Under the pieces are notes generated by a model that was not told the origin of the DNA, did not search any database, and saw nothing but the letters and a program-made list of their open reading frames with translations. DNA of 32,576 nucleotides from positions 1 to 32,576 of the forward strand of contig NZ_JACLZC010000033.1 in assembly GCF_016901735.1 (NCBI RefSeq), read 5' to 3'. The position numbers and the translations under genes were made by a program. This stretch comes from Pseudoflavonifractor phocaeensis. GTDB taxonomy: Bacteria; Bacillota; Clostridia; Oscillospirales; Oscillospiraceae. This document shows, one piece after another, positions 6,766 through 15,463 of this stretch (its first letter is position 1; every line of letters starts with the position of its first letter).

Positions 6766-8844
6766 TCAGAAGTCCAGCGGGTAGGAGCTGTCCTCCTGGC
6801 CGTCGATGTAGATGGTCACCTGCTGGGTGCCGCTGCCGGTGATGTCCACCGGGATGGACTGGAAACTGGTCTCCTTTTCCTCTTCATAGACCGTTTTTCC
6901 GTCCAGGGTGACCTTGACGTGTACCTTCTCCCTGCCGTCCTGGGGCAGGTCCACATAGATCCGCTTGGTGGAGCTGGTGCTCTCGGGCGGGTTTTCCTCC
7001 CCTTCGCCGCCGCTGGGGTCCTCCGGCGGGTCGCTGGGCGCGGTGCTGGGCTCGGTGGAGACCACCGGCTCAGGCCCCTTGCTCACCGTGATGACCACCG
7101 TGGCCCCCTCGGCCAGCTCCGTATTGGCCGCCGGGTCCTGGTCGATGACGTAGCCCTCCGGCCAGGTGTCGTCATAGGCTTCCTTCACCTGGAGTTTCAG
7201 CCCCGCCTGTTCGGCCATGTTCCGCGCCGCCGTCAGCGTCTGGGTCAGGAAGGCGGGCACCGTTACCGGCACCTCCGGCGCGCCGGTGCTCACCCATACG
7301 GTGACCCGGTCGCCCTCCTCCAGCGCGGTCCCCTCCGCCGGGTCCTGCCGGATCACATGGTCCTTTTCCACCTCTTCCGAGGCTTCCTCTTCCTTTTGAT
7401 ATTTGATGTTCAGATTCTCCAGCCGCACCTTGGCCTCCGCCCAGGTGTAGATGGTCAGGTCGGGCATGGTCAGCTTTGCCTCCGGACCGGCGGACACGTT
7501 CACCGTGATGATCCGGCCTTCCTCGCTGTCGGACACCTTGGTGCCGCCGTCCGGGTCCTGGGCGACAATCTCTCCCTCCGCGTACTCGTTGCTGGGGATG
7601 GGGTCGCCCTCCACGATCTGGATGTTCTGGCTGACGATCTCCTCCATGGTCACGGCTTCCTCTACCGTCATGCCCAACAGGTTGGGAATGCTCAGCTGGG
7701 CCGGCTTGCCGGCGGAGCCGAACACCGTGGAGTAGACAAAGATGCCGATGCCGATGAGAAACACCAGCACCGCCGCCGAGGCCGCCACAATGGTCCACAC
7801 GCTGCTCCGCTCTTCCGGCTCCTCCGGCTCCTCCTGGGGGGGCTCCGGTACGGTCCGCTTGACCCGGGTGGTCTGGCCGCTGGTCTCATAGTGATTGGGC
7901 GCCACCCGCCGCTGCCCCCGGGTGATGCTGCTGGGCGAGTTGGCTCCGATGATCTGGGTGGGCTCGTCCTCCGGGTCCTGGAAGGGGTCCGGCTGGAAGC
8001 TCAGGTCCACCTCCGGATTGCGGCGGAAGGCTTCCAGGTCATCCAGCATGGCGTCGGCCGAAATGTAGCGCCGGTTCACGTCGGAGGCCATGGCCTTCAT
8101 GGTGATGGCCTCCAGGGCCTCGGGGATGTCCGGCTCCAGATCCCGGGGCGACAGGGGCACCGAGTTGATGTGCTGGATGGCCACCGCCACCGGCGAGTCC
8201 CCCTCGTAGGGCAGACGGCCGGTGAGCATCTCATACAGCACCACGCCGGCGGAGTAAATGTCGCTGCGGGCGTCGATGTGGCTCCCCCTGGCCTGCTCGG
8301 GAGAAATATAGTGGACCGAACCCAGAGCCTCCTGGGTCATGGTGTTCTGGTTGGCCGAGGTCACCCGGGCGATGCCGAAGTCGGCCACCTTCAGGGTGCC
8401 GTCCCGCAGCACCATGATATTGTGGGGCTTGATGTCCCGGTGGATGATGCCCCGGCTGTGGGCGTGGGACAGGGCCTTCATGATCTGGATGATGAAATGG
8501 AGGGACTCCTGCCAGCTCAGCTTGCCCCCCTTGCGGTGCATATGCTGCTTGAGGGTGATCCCCTCGATCAGCTCCATGACGATGTAGTCCAAATCGTCGG
8601 AGCGGGATACGTCATACACGGCCACGATATTGGGATGGGACAGCATGGCCACGGCCTGGGATTCGTCGTGGAAGCGGCGGCGGAAGTCGGCGTCCTGGGC
8701 CAGCTCCTCCCGCAGAATCTTGATGGCCACCAGACGGTTGAGCCGGTGGTCCCGTCCCTTGAACACCACCGCCATGCCGCCGGTCCCCACCCGCTCCATG
8801 ATCTCATATCGGTTGTCGAGTAATTTTCCTATGTACTGTTCCAT
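6766..8844 (-). CDS. prkC: PASTA-domain Ser/Thr protein kinase
   Basis: Membrane eukaryote-type kinase that senses muropeptides or lipid II through its outer PASTA domains and phosphorylates cell-wall, translation and germination proteins. The kinase domain covers about 1-270, with the glycine loop VGTGGMAVVF, the ATP lysine in VAIK (residue 42), HRDIKPHN and DFGIARV. A Pro/Glu-rich linker leads to one membrane helix at about 350-375. Three PASTA repeats follow at roughly 380-455, 456-525 and 526-592. A Ser/Pro/Glu-rich spacer and a small beta-rich C-terminal region close the protein. I prefer ATG 8844, 9 bases after AAGGAGG; the upstream ATG at 8850 is too close to that site. The partner phosphatase prpC is 14 bases upstream. 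In B. subtilis PrkC mediates spore germination in response to muropeptides. Confidence 0.97.
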   Translation of the reverse strand: MEQYIGKLLDNRYEIMERVGTGGMAVVFKGRDHRLNRLVAIKILREELAQDADFRRRFHDESQAVAMLSHPNIVAVYDVSRSDDLDYIVMELIEGITLKQHMHRKGGKLSWQESLHFIIQIMKALSHAHSRGIIHRDIKPHNIMVLRDGTLKVADFGIARVTSANQNTMTQEALGSVHYISPEQARGSHIDARSDIYSAGVVLYEMLTGRLPYEGDSPVAVAIQHINSVPLSPRDLEPDIPEALEAITMKAMASDVNRRYISADAMLDDLEAFRRNPEVDLSFQPDPFQDPEDEPTQIIGANSPSSITRGQRRVAPNHYETSGQTTRVKRTVPEPPQEEPEEPEERSSVWTIVAASAAVLVFLIGIGIFVYSTVFGSAGKPAQLSIPNLLGMTVEEAVTMEEIVSQNIQIVEGDPIPSNEYAEGEIVAQDPDGGTKVSDSEEGRIITVNVSAGPEAKLTMPDLTIYTWAEAKVRLENLNIKYQKEEEASEEVEKDHVIRQDPAEGTALEEGDRVTVWVSTGAPEVPVTVPAFLTQTLTAARNMAEQAGLKLQVKEAYDDTWPEGYVIDQDPAANTELAEGATVVITVSKGPEPVVSTEPSTAPSDPPEDPSGGEGEENPPESTSSTKRIYVDLPQDGREKVHVKVTLDGKTVYEEEKETSFQSIPVDITGSGTQQVTIYIDGQEDSSYPLDF

Positions 8845-8858
8845 AGTCATTACCCTCC

Positions 8859-9590
8859 TTATTCAAGCTCAAAGAGGACGCAGGTCACATTGTCCGGCGC
8901 ACCCCTGGAAAGTGCGATGTCCAGCAGACGGCGGCAGCACTCCGACCGGTCGCCCCCATACCACACCTCATAAAACAACTCCTGGTCGCTCACCACGTTG
9001 GACAGCCCGTCGGAACAGAGCAGCAGACAGCTGCCCCCCTCCAGATGCTGGCGGTAAAAGTCCGGCCTGGCCCACTCCTCGGTGCCCAGCGCACGGGTGA
9101 TGAGGTTCTTCTGCGGGTGGTTCCGCGCCTCCTCCGGCGTCAGATCCCCCCGGCGTACCATATCCTCCACCAGGGAGTGGTCCCGGGTCACCTGCTCGAT
9201 GCCCGTGTCGGCGATGTGATAGGCCCGGCTGTCTCCCACGTTGAGCAGATAGGCCCGCCCTTCCACCAGAATGGCGGCCACCATGGTGGTCCCCATCCCC
9301 CAGCAGTCCGGGTCGGTGTGGGAGCGGTGATAGACCGCGGCGTTGGCCGCCGCCATCCCCTGGGCCAGGACCGCCTCCGGGTCCTCCCGCAGCTCGTCGG
9401 GCAGACCGTGCAGCGTGTCGGTGAACTGCTCCACCGCCAGCAGGCTGGCCACGTTCCCCGCCCGGGCGCCGCCCATACCGTCGCAGACCAGACCCACCGC
9501 CAGATCCTCCGAACGTACCTCCACATAATAGGCGTCCTGATTCTGTTGTCGCACCTTTCCTTGATCGGTGATGCCCCATGCTCTGATCAT
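8859..9590 (-). CDS. prpC: PP2C-family protein phosphatase (Stp1/PrpC)
   Basis: Mn/Mg-dependent Ser/Thr phosphatase that reverses phosphorylation by the adjacent PrkC kinase. The 243 residues show the PP2C signature motifs: GKVRQQNQDAY near residue 12, VCDGMGG near 36-42 (metal-binding Asp), GTTMVAAIL near 103, LNVGDSRAYH near 116, TRDHSLVEDM, LLCSDGLSNVV and a final GAPDNVTC. It starts at ATG 9590 behind AAGGA and is followed directly by prkC, the standard pairing. A structured 75-base gap separates it from rlmN; the inverted repeats there are not followed by a T-run, so I do not call a terminator. Confidence 0.97.
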   Translation of the reverse strand: MIRAWGITDQGKVRQQNQDAYYVEVRSEDLAVGLVCDGMGGARAGNVASLLAVEQFTDTLHGLPDELREDPEAVLAQGMAAANAAVYHRSHTDPDCWGMGTTMVAAILVEGRAYLLNVGDSRAYHIADTGIEQVTRDHSLVEDMVRRGDLTPEEARNHPQKNLITRALGTEEWARPDFYRQHLEGGSCLLLCSDGLSNVVSDQELFYEVWYGGDRSECCRRLLDIALSRGAPDNVTCVLFELE

Positions 9591-9665
9591 AGCTCTATGT
9601 CCTTCTCTCCGCGCGGATTTTTTCTCCGGTCCCCGCCGCGCGGACAGCGCGAGGACCTTTCTCTC

Positions 9666-10694
9666 TCAGGTGCGCTTTTCCAGCTCCCGCTTGCGCCGCA
9701 GCTGGCCGCAGGAGGCGTCAATGTCGCCCCCCAGCTTCCGCCGTACCGTCACCGTGATGCCGTGGGACTCCAGCCGCCTCTGGAACTGGGCCACCCGGCG
9801 GCTGGGTTTTAGCGGGCTCTCCTTCACCTCGTTGAGGGGGATGAGGTTCACATGGCCCGGCGTCCCCTTGAGATGCGCCGCCAGCAGATCGGCCTGCCGG
9901 TCGCTGTCGTTCACCCCGTCGATCATGGCGTATTCATAGGAGATCCGCCGGCCGGTCTTTTCAAAATACCGCCGGCAGCTGGCAAAAAGCCGCTCCACAC
10001 CCACACTTTTGTTCACCGGCATGATGCGGCTGCGGGTCTCGTCGTCCGGCGCGTGGAGGGAGACCGACAAAGTCAATTGTAACTTAAGATCGGCCAGTTT
10101 GTCAATTTTTTCAACCAGCCCGCAGGTGGACAGGGAAATGTGCCGCATCCCGATGTTTAAGCCCTCCGGATGGTTCACCAGCTCCAGAAAGCGCAGCACC
10201 GTGTCAAAATTGTCCAGCGGCTCCCCGATGCCCATGAGGACGATATTGGAAATGGGCTCCCCCGCGTCCAGCTGGGTGAAGAGCACCTGGTCGATCATCT
10301 CCGACGGCCGCAGATCCCGTACCTTGCCCCCCAGCGTGGACGCGCAGAAGGCGCAGCCCATCCGGCACCCCACCTGAGAGGAGATACACACAGTATTCCC
10401 ATGTTTGTAGCGCATCAAAACCGTCTCGATGCAGTTGCCGTCGGACAGCTTCCAGAGGTATTTGACCGTCCCGTCCAGAGCGGAGACCTGCTTGCGCTCC
10501 ACCGTGGGGACGGTGAGGAGACAGGTCTCGTTCAGCGTGCGGCGCAGGTCCTTGGAGAGGTTGGTCATCTCGTCAAAGGACCGGACCCCCCGGTGCATCC
10601 AACTGAAAATCTGCTTGGCGCGGAAGGCCGGCTGGCCCATCTCCTTCAAAAAGGCGGTCAGCTCGGGCATATTCATGGATTTGATGTCAGTCAT
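9666..10694 (-). CDS. rlmN: 23S rRNA (adenine-C2) methyltransferase, radical SAM
   Basis: Methylates C2 of A2503 in 23S rRNA (and A37 in some tRNAs), using two SAM molecules and a 4Fe-4S cluster. The cluster cysteines are Cys110, Cys114 and Cys117 in CRMGCAFC. The catalytic C-terminal cysteine is in DASCGQLR near residue 332. Other family segments are GEPLDNFDTV and SLHAPDDETR. The length of 342 residues is normal. The start is ATG 10694, preceded by GAAGGAGAAG; a longer upstream reading is only the overlap with rsmB. The start lies within the last codons of rsmB (8-base overlap). The ribosome-modifying neighbours rsmB and rsgA fit its role. Confidence 0.97.
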   Translation of the reverse strand: MTDIKSMNMPELTAFLKEMGQPAFRAKQIFSWMHRGVRSFDEMTNLSKDLRRTLNETCLLTVPTVERKQVSALDGTVKYLWKLSDGNCIETVLMRYKHGNTVCISSQVGCRMGCAFCASTLGGKVRDLRPSEMIDQVLFTQLDAGEPISNIVLMGIGEPLDNFDTVLRFLELVNHPEGLNIGMRHISLSTCGLVEKIDKLADLKLQLTLSVSLHAPDDETRSRIMPVNKSVGVERLFASCRRYFEKTGRRISYEYAMIDGVNDSDRQADLLAAHLKGTPGHVNLIPLNEVKESPLKPSRRVAQFQRRLESHGITVTVRRKLGGDIDASCGQLRRKRELEKRT

Positions 10695-12012
10695 AGCGCT
10701 TCTCCTTCCCCTTCCGCCGCAGCCGGGCCATGAAAAAGCCGTCGGTTCCATGGCGGTGGGGCCAGCAGGTGACCATCCCCTCCTCCGCCCCGGCAAACCG
10801 GCCGGGCAGAGAGAACGGCTCTAATGTAAAGTCTTTTCGCTTTGCAAGGAAATCCTCCACCACGCCCTCGTTCTCCTCACGGAGCAGGGTGCAGGTGGCA
10901 TAGAGCAGCACCCCGCCCGGCTTCACATAACGGGCCACATTGGCCAGAATTTCCCCCTGAATCTCGGGCAAACGGGCCAAAGGCTTGGGGTCCTTATAAC
11001 GGATGTCCGGCTTCTTGCGGATGATGCCCAGACCTGAGCAGGGTACGTCGGCCAGCACCAGATCAAAGCTGTCAAGCCATTCCTCTTTACAGCTCTTTCC
11101 GTCCTGGAGCTGAGGGACAACGCAGTCCAGACCCAGACGCGCCGCGCCGGTCTGAAGCAGCGCTATTTTATGAGGGTGGATGTCGCAGGAGACCACCCTG
11201 CCCCGGTTTCCCATGGCGATGGCCGCCGTAAAGCTCTTGCCCCCCGGCGCGGCGCAGGCATCCAGCACTTCCATCCCCGGCCGTGGGTCCGCCGCCCACA
11301 CCGCCAACCGGGCCGCCGCGTCCTGAATGTAAAACCGCCCCTCCTGAAAGGCGTCCAGCCGCTCCAGGTCGCCGGTGTCCTCCAAAAGCAGGCAGTCGGA
11401 CAGCCAGGGGTGGGGCTCCGCCGTTACCCCCGCGCCCCGCAGGTCGTCTATGAGGGAAAGGGTATCTCCTTTACAAGTGTTCACCTGAGCGCAGGTGGCC
11501 GGCTGCGTGTTGTTCGCCGCCAGCAGAGCCTCGGTCTCCTCCCCCAGACGCGCCCGGAACGCTTCCACCAGCCAGTCCGGGTGGCTGTATCCCACGCCCA
11601 GATCCTCCGGCGGGACCAGTTCCTCCTTCTGACGGGACAGGCTGCGCAAAATGCCGTTGACCATCCCCGCCGCCCGGGGGTTGCGGGCCCGCTTCCTGGC
11701 CTCCCCCACCGCCTCGTTGACGGCGGCATGGTCGGGCACCCGGTCCAGAAACAGAATCTGATAGGCCCCCAGCCGCAGCAGCTCCAGCACCGGCAGCTCC
11801 AGCTTTTCCAGCGGCGTCTTGGAAAGCCCGGCAAGATAAAAGTCCAGCAGACGGCGGTTTTGCAGCACCCCAAACACCAGACGGGTACACAGCGCCCCGT
11901 CCCGGCTGTCCAGGCCCGCGCTCCGGATGGCCTTTTTCAAAAAGCCGTCCGGCCAGGCCCCCTGCTTCTCTCCCGCCAGCAGGGCCTGGAGGGCCACCGT
12001 ACGCGCCCCCAT
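10687..12012 (-). CDS. rsmB: 16S rRNA (cytosine-C5) methyltransferase RsmB
   Basis: Methylates C967 of 16S rRNA with SAM. The 441 residues comprise an N-terminal NusB-like RNA-binding domain (about 1-135) and a Rossmann methyltransferase domain. The SAM motif is CAAPGGKS near residue 255. The two family cysteines are in ADVPCSGLG and LLYATCTLLREEN. The start ATG 12012 overlaps the stop of the upstream protease gene by one base (TGATG) and has GGAGG 8 bases before it. In B. subtilis the same gene follows fmt directly; here two genes stand between. Confidence 0.97.
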   Translation of the reverse strand: MGARTVALQALLAGEKQGAWPDGFLKKAIRSAGLDSRDGALCTRLVFGVLQNRRLLDFYLAGLSKTPLEKLELPVLELLRLGAYQILFLDRVPDHAAVNEAVGEARKRARNPRAAGMVNGILRSLSRQKEELVPPEDLGVGYSHPDWLVEAFRARLGEETEALLAANNTQPATCAQVNTCKGDTLSLIDDLRGAGVTAEPHPWLSDCLLLEDTGDLERLDAFQEGRFYIQDAAARLAVWAADPRPGMEVLDACAAPGGKSFTAAIAMGNRGRVVSCDIHPHKIALLQTGAARLGLDCVVPQLQDGKSCKEEWLDSFDLVLADVPCSGLGIIRKKPDIRYKDPKPLARLPEIQGEILANVARYVKPGGVLLYATCTLLREENEGVVEDFLAKRKDFTLEPFSLPGRFAGAEEGMVTCWPHRHGTDGFFMARLRRKGKEKRYD

Positions 12013-12713
12013 CAGTCCCGCCTCCGGCCGCCGAAGGCCAGCAGGAACCGGGCCAGCTGGGCCAGCGACACCAGCAGCGCCGCCACATAGGTCATGGCCG
12101 CCGCCGAGAGCACCTTCCGCGCCCCCGTCAGCTCCTCGCCGTCCAATAGTCCCGTGCTGCCCAGGGTCTCCATGGCCCGCCGGGAGGCGTTGAACTCCAC
12201 CGGCAGGGTGACAATCTGAGCCACCACCGCCAGAGAGAAGAGCAGAATCCCCACCGCAAACAGGGGCTCCACATACAAAATCAGACCCAGCACAATGAAG
12301 ATCAGCGACAGCTGAGAGCCCACATTGCAGACCGGAATGATGGCGCTGCGCAGCCGGATGGGGCCGTAGCCCACGGCGTACTGCACCGCGTGCCCCGCCT
12401 CGTGGGCGGCCACCCCCACCGCCGAGACGGTGGGCGCGTCGTACACGCTGTCGGAAAGGCGGATGGTGTTGGTCCGGGGGTCGTAGTGGTCGGTGAGATG
12501 GCCCCGGACCCGCTCGATGCGCACGTCAAAGACGCCGTGGGCCCGGAGCACCGCCTCCGCCGCCTGGGCGCCGGTCATCCCCCGGCGCACCGGCACCCGG
12601 GACCACCGCCGGAAAGACGCGCTCACCTGCCACTGGGCCGCCGCCGCGATCAGCAGGGCGGGCACCAGGATCATCCAGTAATAGGGGTCAAATCCATAGA
12701 AAAAGTAGGGCAT
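12012..12713 (-). CDS. yugP: Membrane zinc metallopeptidase, YugP family
   Basis: Integral-membrane neutral zinc peptidase of unknown substrate (PF04298 family). The 233 residues begin MPYFFYGFDPYYW with a first membrane helix at about 12-28. The zinc site HEAGH is at residues 104-108. Two or three helices follow at about 118-175, then a last helix near 212-230. I chose ATG 12713, with GGAGGAGG 5 bases before it. A YugP gene next to fmt/rsmB is common in Clostridia, so I treat it as a standing member of this operon. Its role may be membrane protein quality control, but that is a guess from the fold. Confidence 0.92.
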   Translation of the reverse strand: MPYFFYGFDPYYWMILVPALLIAAAAQWQVSASFRRWSRVPVRRGMTGAQAAEAVLRAHGVFDVRIERVRGHLTDHYDPRTNTIRLSDSVYDAPTVSAVGVAAHEAGHAVQYAVGYGPIRLRSAIIPVCNVGSQLSLIFIVLGLILYVEPLFAVGILLFSLAVVAQIVTLPVEFNASRRAMETLGSTGLLDGEELTGARKVLSAAAMTYVAALLVSLAQLARFLLAFGGRRRD

Positions 12714-12738
12714 ACTTGCCTCCTCCTGACAAAGGTCG

Positions 12739-14019
12739 TTACATGATCTGGGCCCAGTTGAAATACCCAACCAGGTTCAGGGCAAACAGCGCCGCCATAA
12801 CGCCCGCCAGCGCCGCCGTGAGGCGGGGTCTTTTCCCCAGCAAACAGGCCGCGAACCAGAAAAAGGGCAGCGCGCAGGAGAGATACCGTCCCGCGCTCAG
12901 CAGCCATGAGAGGGAGTAGTCCAGCACCAGCGTCACAAAGGCGTACAGGGTGTACATTCCGCGGTGGCGCCCCCGGGCCTGCCACATCAGGGCAAAAAAG
13001 GCCGCGAACAGCAACACCTCCGGTATCCACAGCTCCAGACGCACCGAAAGCGAGGGGTAGGACAGGGCGTTTTGCACCAGATACGCCAGAACCTGCGAGA
13101 TCCACAGAAAACCCTGGCTCCAGTGGGCCTGCTGCACCGTGAAGGAAAAGGGGTCCCCGTCCACCCACCAGTTTAAGAGCAGATAGCCCGCCGTCCCCAG
13201 CACCGGAAGCAGAATGGCCGGTAAGGTGCGCAAAAAATGGCAAAGCTTCTCTTTCCAGTCCCTCCCCGGGGCAAACAGACCGCAATGCTGGCCATACTCC
13301 GCCAGCGCCGCGCCCATGAGCAGCAGCCCGTGCATCCGGGTCAGCGCCGACAGCAGCCCCCAAAGGCCCGCCCGCCGCCATTCATGCCGGCGGATGTGCC
13401 ACAGAGCGGCGGCCACGGTGAGGAAAAAGAGGCTCTCGGTCATCACGCCCCCAAAGAAAAAGGCGTAGGGAAAGACCGACAGCAGCAGCAGGGTGCGTTT
13501 TGCCGTCTCCTCGCCGTAGTCCAGGGATACCAGGCGGTAGGTGTAGAGGCACCCGCCCCCGAAGCACAGCCACGACACCAGCAATCCCGCCAAAACGGTA
13601 TTGCCCACCAAAACCTTCACCAGCCGGGTGAGCCATACATAGAGGGGGAAAAACACCAGAAAAAGGTGCTGCCCGTCCTCTATATAGCCGCTGTACCCCA
13701 GCTCCGCCAGCTTCACATAGTGCTGCGCGTCCCATCGGACCCAGCAGGCCAGCAGCCCTTCCAGGCTCAGCTGCCCCTTGCCGGCGCAGTAGGCCAGGCT
13801 GCCCGCCAAAAAGACCAGCAGCCGGAAGAGCAGCGCCAGGGCAAAGACCTGCCCCAGCCGCTGACGGCTCGGCGCGGTTTCACCCTCCGCCGGATAGGGC
13901 CGTATCTGCCAGCCCCTCCACGGGGCAAGACCGCAGACCGCCCCCCATCGGAGGACCAGACCCGCCCCCAGCCCAATCACCAGCGCCGAAACCGCCCCGT
14001 TCCACAGCACGGTCCCCAT
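12739..14019 (-). CDS. GT-C membrane glycosyltransferase, PIG-V/mannosyltransferase-like
   Basis: Polytopic membrane protein of 426 residues with roughly ten hydrophobic helices. It resembles bacterial members of the PIG-V (GPI mannosyltransferase 2) family. The key visible motif is WVRWDAQHYVKLAELGY near residue 90, where the acidic residue after RW is the expected catalytic site of GT-C enzymes using polyprenyl-phosphate sugars. LVFFPLYVWL, YGEETAKRTLLLLSVFPYAFFF and SALTRMHGLL are further family-like stretches. The likely reaction is transfer of a sugar from a lipid carrier to an outside acceptor; sugar and acceptor are unknown. It starts 4 bases after the fmt stop, with only a weak GGTGGG site. 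Its presence between fmt and yugP is not part of the usual cluster and suggests later insertion, although base use looks like its neighbours. Confidence 0.75.
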   Translation of the reverse strand: MGTVLWNGAVSALVIGLGAGLVLRWGAVCGLAPWRGWQIRPYPAEGETAPSRQRLGQVFALALLFRLLVFLAGSLAYCAGKGQLSLEGLLACWVRWDAQHYVKLAELGYSGYIEDGQHLFLVFFPLYVWLTRLVKVLVGNTVLAGLLVSWLCFGGGCLYTYRLVSLDYGEETAKRTLLLLSVFPYAFFFGGVMTESLFFLTVAAALWHIRRHEWRRAGLWGLLSALTRMHGLLLMGAALAEYGQHCGLFAPGRDWKEKLCHFLRTLPAILLPVLGTAGYLLLNWWVDGDPFSFTVQQAHWSQGFLWISQVLAYLVQNALSYPSLSVRLELWIPEVLLFAAFFALMWQARGRHRGMYTLYAFVTLVLDYSLSWLLSAGRYLSCALPFFWFAACLLGKRPRLTAALAGVMAALFALNLVGYFNWAQIM

Positions 14020-14023
14020 AAAA

Positions 14024-14944
14024 TCAGCCCACCGTCACCGGATTGCCCCGGAGATAGTCGGCGGCGGCCATGCGCTTTTTGCCCTCCGCCTGGAGCTCCG
14101 TAATATAGAGAATGCTCCCGTCGCCGCAGGCGATGCCGATGCCGTTTTTCCCGGCCTCCACCACCGTCCCCGGTCCCTTGGCGGTGGGCACCCCGCTGAC
14201 CCGGGTGGCAAAGAGCTTGGTGGTCTTGCCCAGTACGTCGGTCACCGCCGCCGGCCAGGGCCGCAGGCCCCGCACCTGGTCGTGGATGGCCTGAGCGTCC
14301 CGCGTCCAGTCCACCGGCGAGAGAGACCGGTCCAGCATGGGCGCAAAGGTGACCTTCTCCGGGTCCTGGGGCTGCCGGGGCGCGGTGCCGTCGGCAATCG
14401 CGGGCAGCACCCGGCCCAGCAGCTCCGCCCCCAGTACGGCCAGACGGTCATAGAGGGATTCGGCGTCCTCGTCGGGGCCGATCTCCGTGGCCGCCTGGGC
14501 GATGATGTCGCCGGCGTCCAGATCGTGGGCCATGTGCATGATGGTGACCCCCGTCTCCTTGTCCCCGTTGAGGATGGCCCAGTTGATGGGGGCCGAGCCC
14601 CGGTACTTGGGCAGCAGAGACGAGTGGACGTTGACGCACCCCCTGGGAGGCGCCGCCAGAATGTCGTCGGGCAAGATCCGGCCGTAGGCCGCCACCACGA
14701 TGAGCTCCGGCGCCAGCGATTGGATCAGCGCCAGCGCCGTCCCGTCCCGCAGCTTGGTGGGCTGGTACACCGGGATGTCATGGGACAGGGCGCACTCCTT
14801 CACCGGCGGCGGCAGCAGCTTCATGCCCCGGTTTTTGGGCTTATCCGGCTGGGTAAATACCCCGCACACCTCATGGCCGTCCGCAATCAGTTTTTCCAGA
14901 GAGGGCACCGCAAATGCGGGGGTGCCCATAAAGAGTATGCGCAT
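14024..14944 (-). CDS. fmt: Methionyl-tRNA formyltransferase
   Basis: Formylates initiator Met-tRNA using 10-formyl-THF. The 306 residues are a normal length. Visible are MRILFMGTPAFAVPSL at the N-terminus, GVFTQPDKPKNRG, the formate-site region NVHSSLLPKYRGSAPI (Asn and His of the catalytic triad), and GVTIMHMAHDLDAGDI (the triad Asp). The C-terminal OB domain starts near 205 (PMLDRSLSPVDW) and covers about 205-306. The start ATG 14944 directly abuts the def stop codon, with GGAGGAGGAG upstream. def and fmt are paired as expected, because the deformylase removes the group this enzyme adds. Confidence 0.98.
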   Translation of the reverse strand: MRILFMGTPAFAVPSLEKLIADGHEVCGVFTQPDKPKNRGMKLLPPPVKECALSHDIPVYQPTKLRDGTALALIQSLAPELIVVAAYGRILPDDILAAPPRGCVNVHSSLLPKYRGSAPINWAILNGDKETGVTIMHMAHDLDAGDIIAQAATEIGPDEDAESLYDRLAVLGAELLGRVLPAIADGTAPRQPQDPEKVTFAPMLDRSLSPVDWTRDAQAIHDQVRGLRPWPAAVTDVLGKTTKLFATRVSGVPTAKGPGTVVEAGKNGIGIACGDGSILYITELQAEGKKRMAAADYLRGNPVTVG

Positions 14945-15433
14945 TTACTGCTCCTCCTCCATCATGGCGTCCAGTTCCTCGGTGGTGTAGAGCCGGTCAG
15001 TGTGCTCCACGAAAAGATGGCCGTCCAGATGCTCCAGCTCGTGGCAGAAGCAGCGGGCCACAATGGCCTCCCCCTCGGCCTCAAAGAAATTGCCATGGCG
15101 GTCCTGGGCCCGTACCTTGGCCTTCATGGGACGCTTGACCACACCCCAGCGGCCGGGCACGCTGAGACAGCCCTCAAAGCCCTCCTGCTCCCCGTCGGTC
15201 CAGATGAGCTCCGGGTTCACCAGCTCCAGCATCTGGTCATTGCCGTCCACCACCACGACCACACGGCGCAGAATCCCGATCTGAGGGGCCGCCAGCCCCG
15301 CCCCGTTGGCATGGGCCAGGGTCTCCTTCATGTCGTCCAGCAGGTCGCCCAGACGGGCGTCAAATTTGGTGACGGCCCGGCACTTCTTGTGCAGCGCGGC
15401 GTCCTCTTCGGTCAGAATGGTCCTCAAAGCCAT
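14945..15433 (-). CDS. def: Peptide deformylase
   Basis: Metalloenzyme that removes the formyl group from nascent proteins. With ATG 15433 (GAGGAGG 8 bases upstream) the protein has 162 residues. Motif 1 is GAGLAAPQIG (44-53), motif 2 EGCLSVPG (Cys89 binds metal) and motif 3 HELEH (His131, Glu132, His135). The more usual third motif is HExDH; here Asp is replaced by Glu, which keeps both metal-binding histidines and the catalytic glutamate. The frame extends a further seven codons upstream, but the ribosome site excludes them. It lies between priA and fmt as in B. subtilis. Confidence 0.97.
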   Translation of the reverse strand: MALRTILTEEDAALHKKCRAVTKFDARLGDLLDDMKETLAHANGAGLAAPQIGILRRVVVVVDGNDQMLELVNPELIWTDGEQEGFEGCLSVPGRWGVVKRPMKAKVRAQDRHGNFFEAEGEAIVARCFCHELEHLDGHLFVEHTDRLYTTEELDAMMEEEQ

Positions 15434-15463
15434 GGTTGTTTCCTCCTCAATCAAACGATATCC

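Noticed and set aside
6919..8823. Plus-strand open frame of 634 codons opposite prkC
   Set aside because: It mirrors the prkC reading frame, has a His/Arg/Gly-biased composition and no start signal. Similar long antisense frames opposite yicC/gmk, fmt/def and cdaR were rejected for the same reason.
9591..9665. Terminator between rlmN and prpC
   Set aside because: GC-rich inverted repeats are present, but on the minus strand they are followed by an A-run, not a T-run. On the plus strand the T-run lies on the wrong side.
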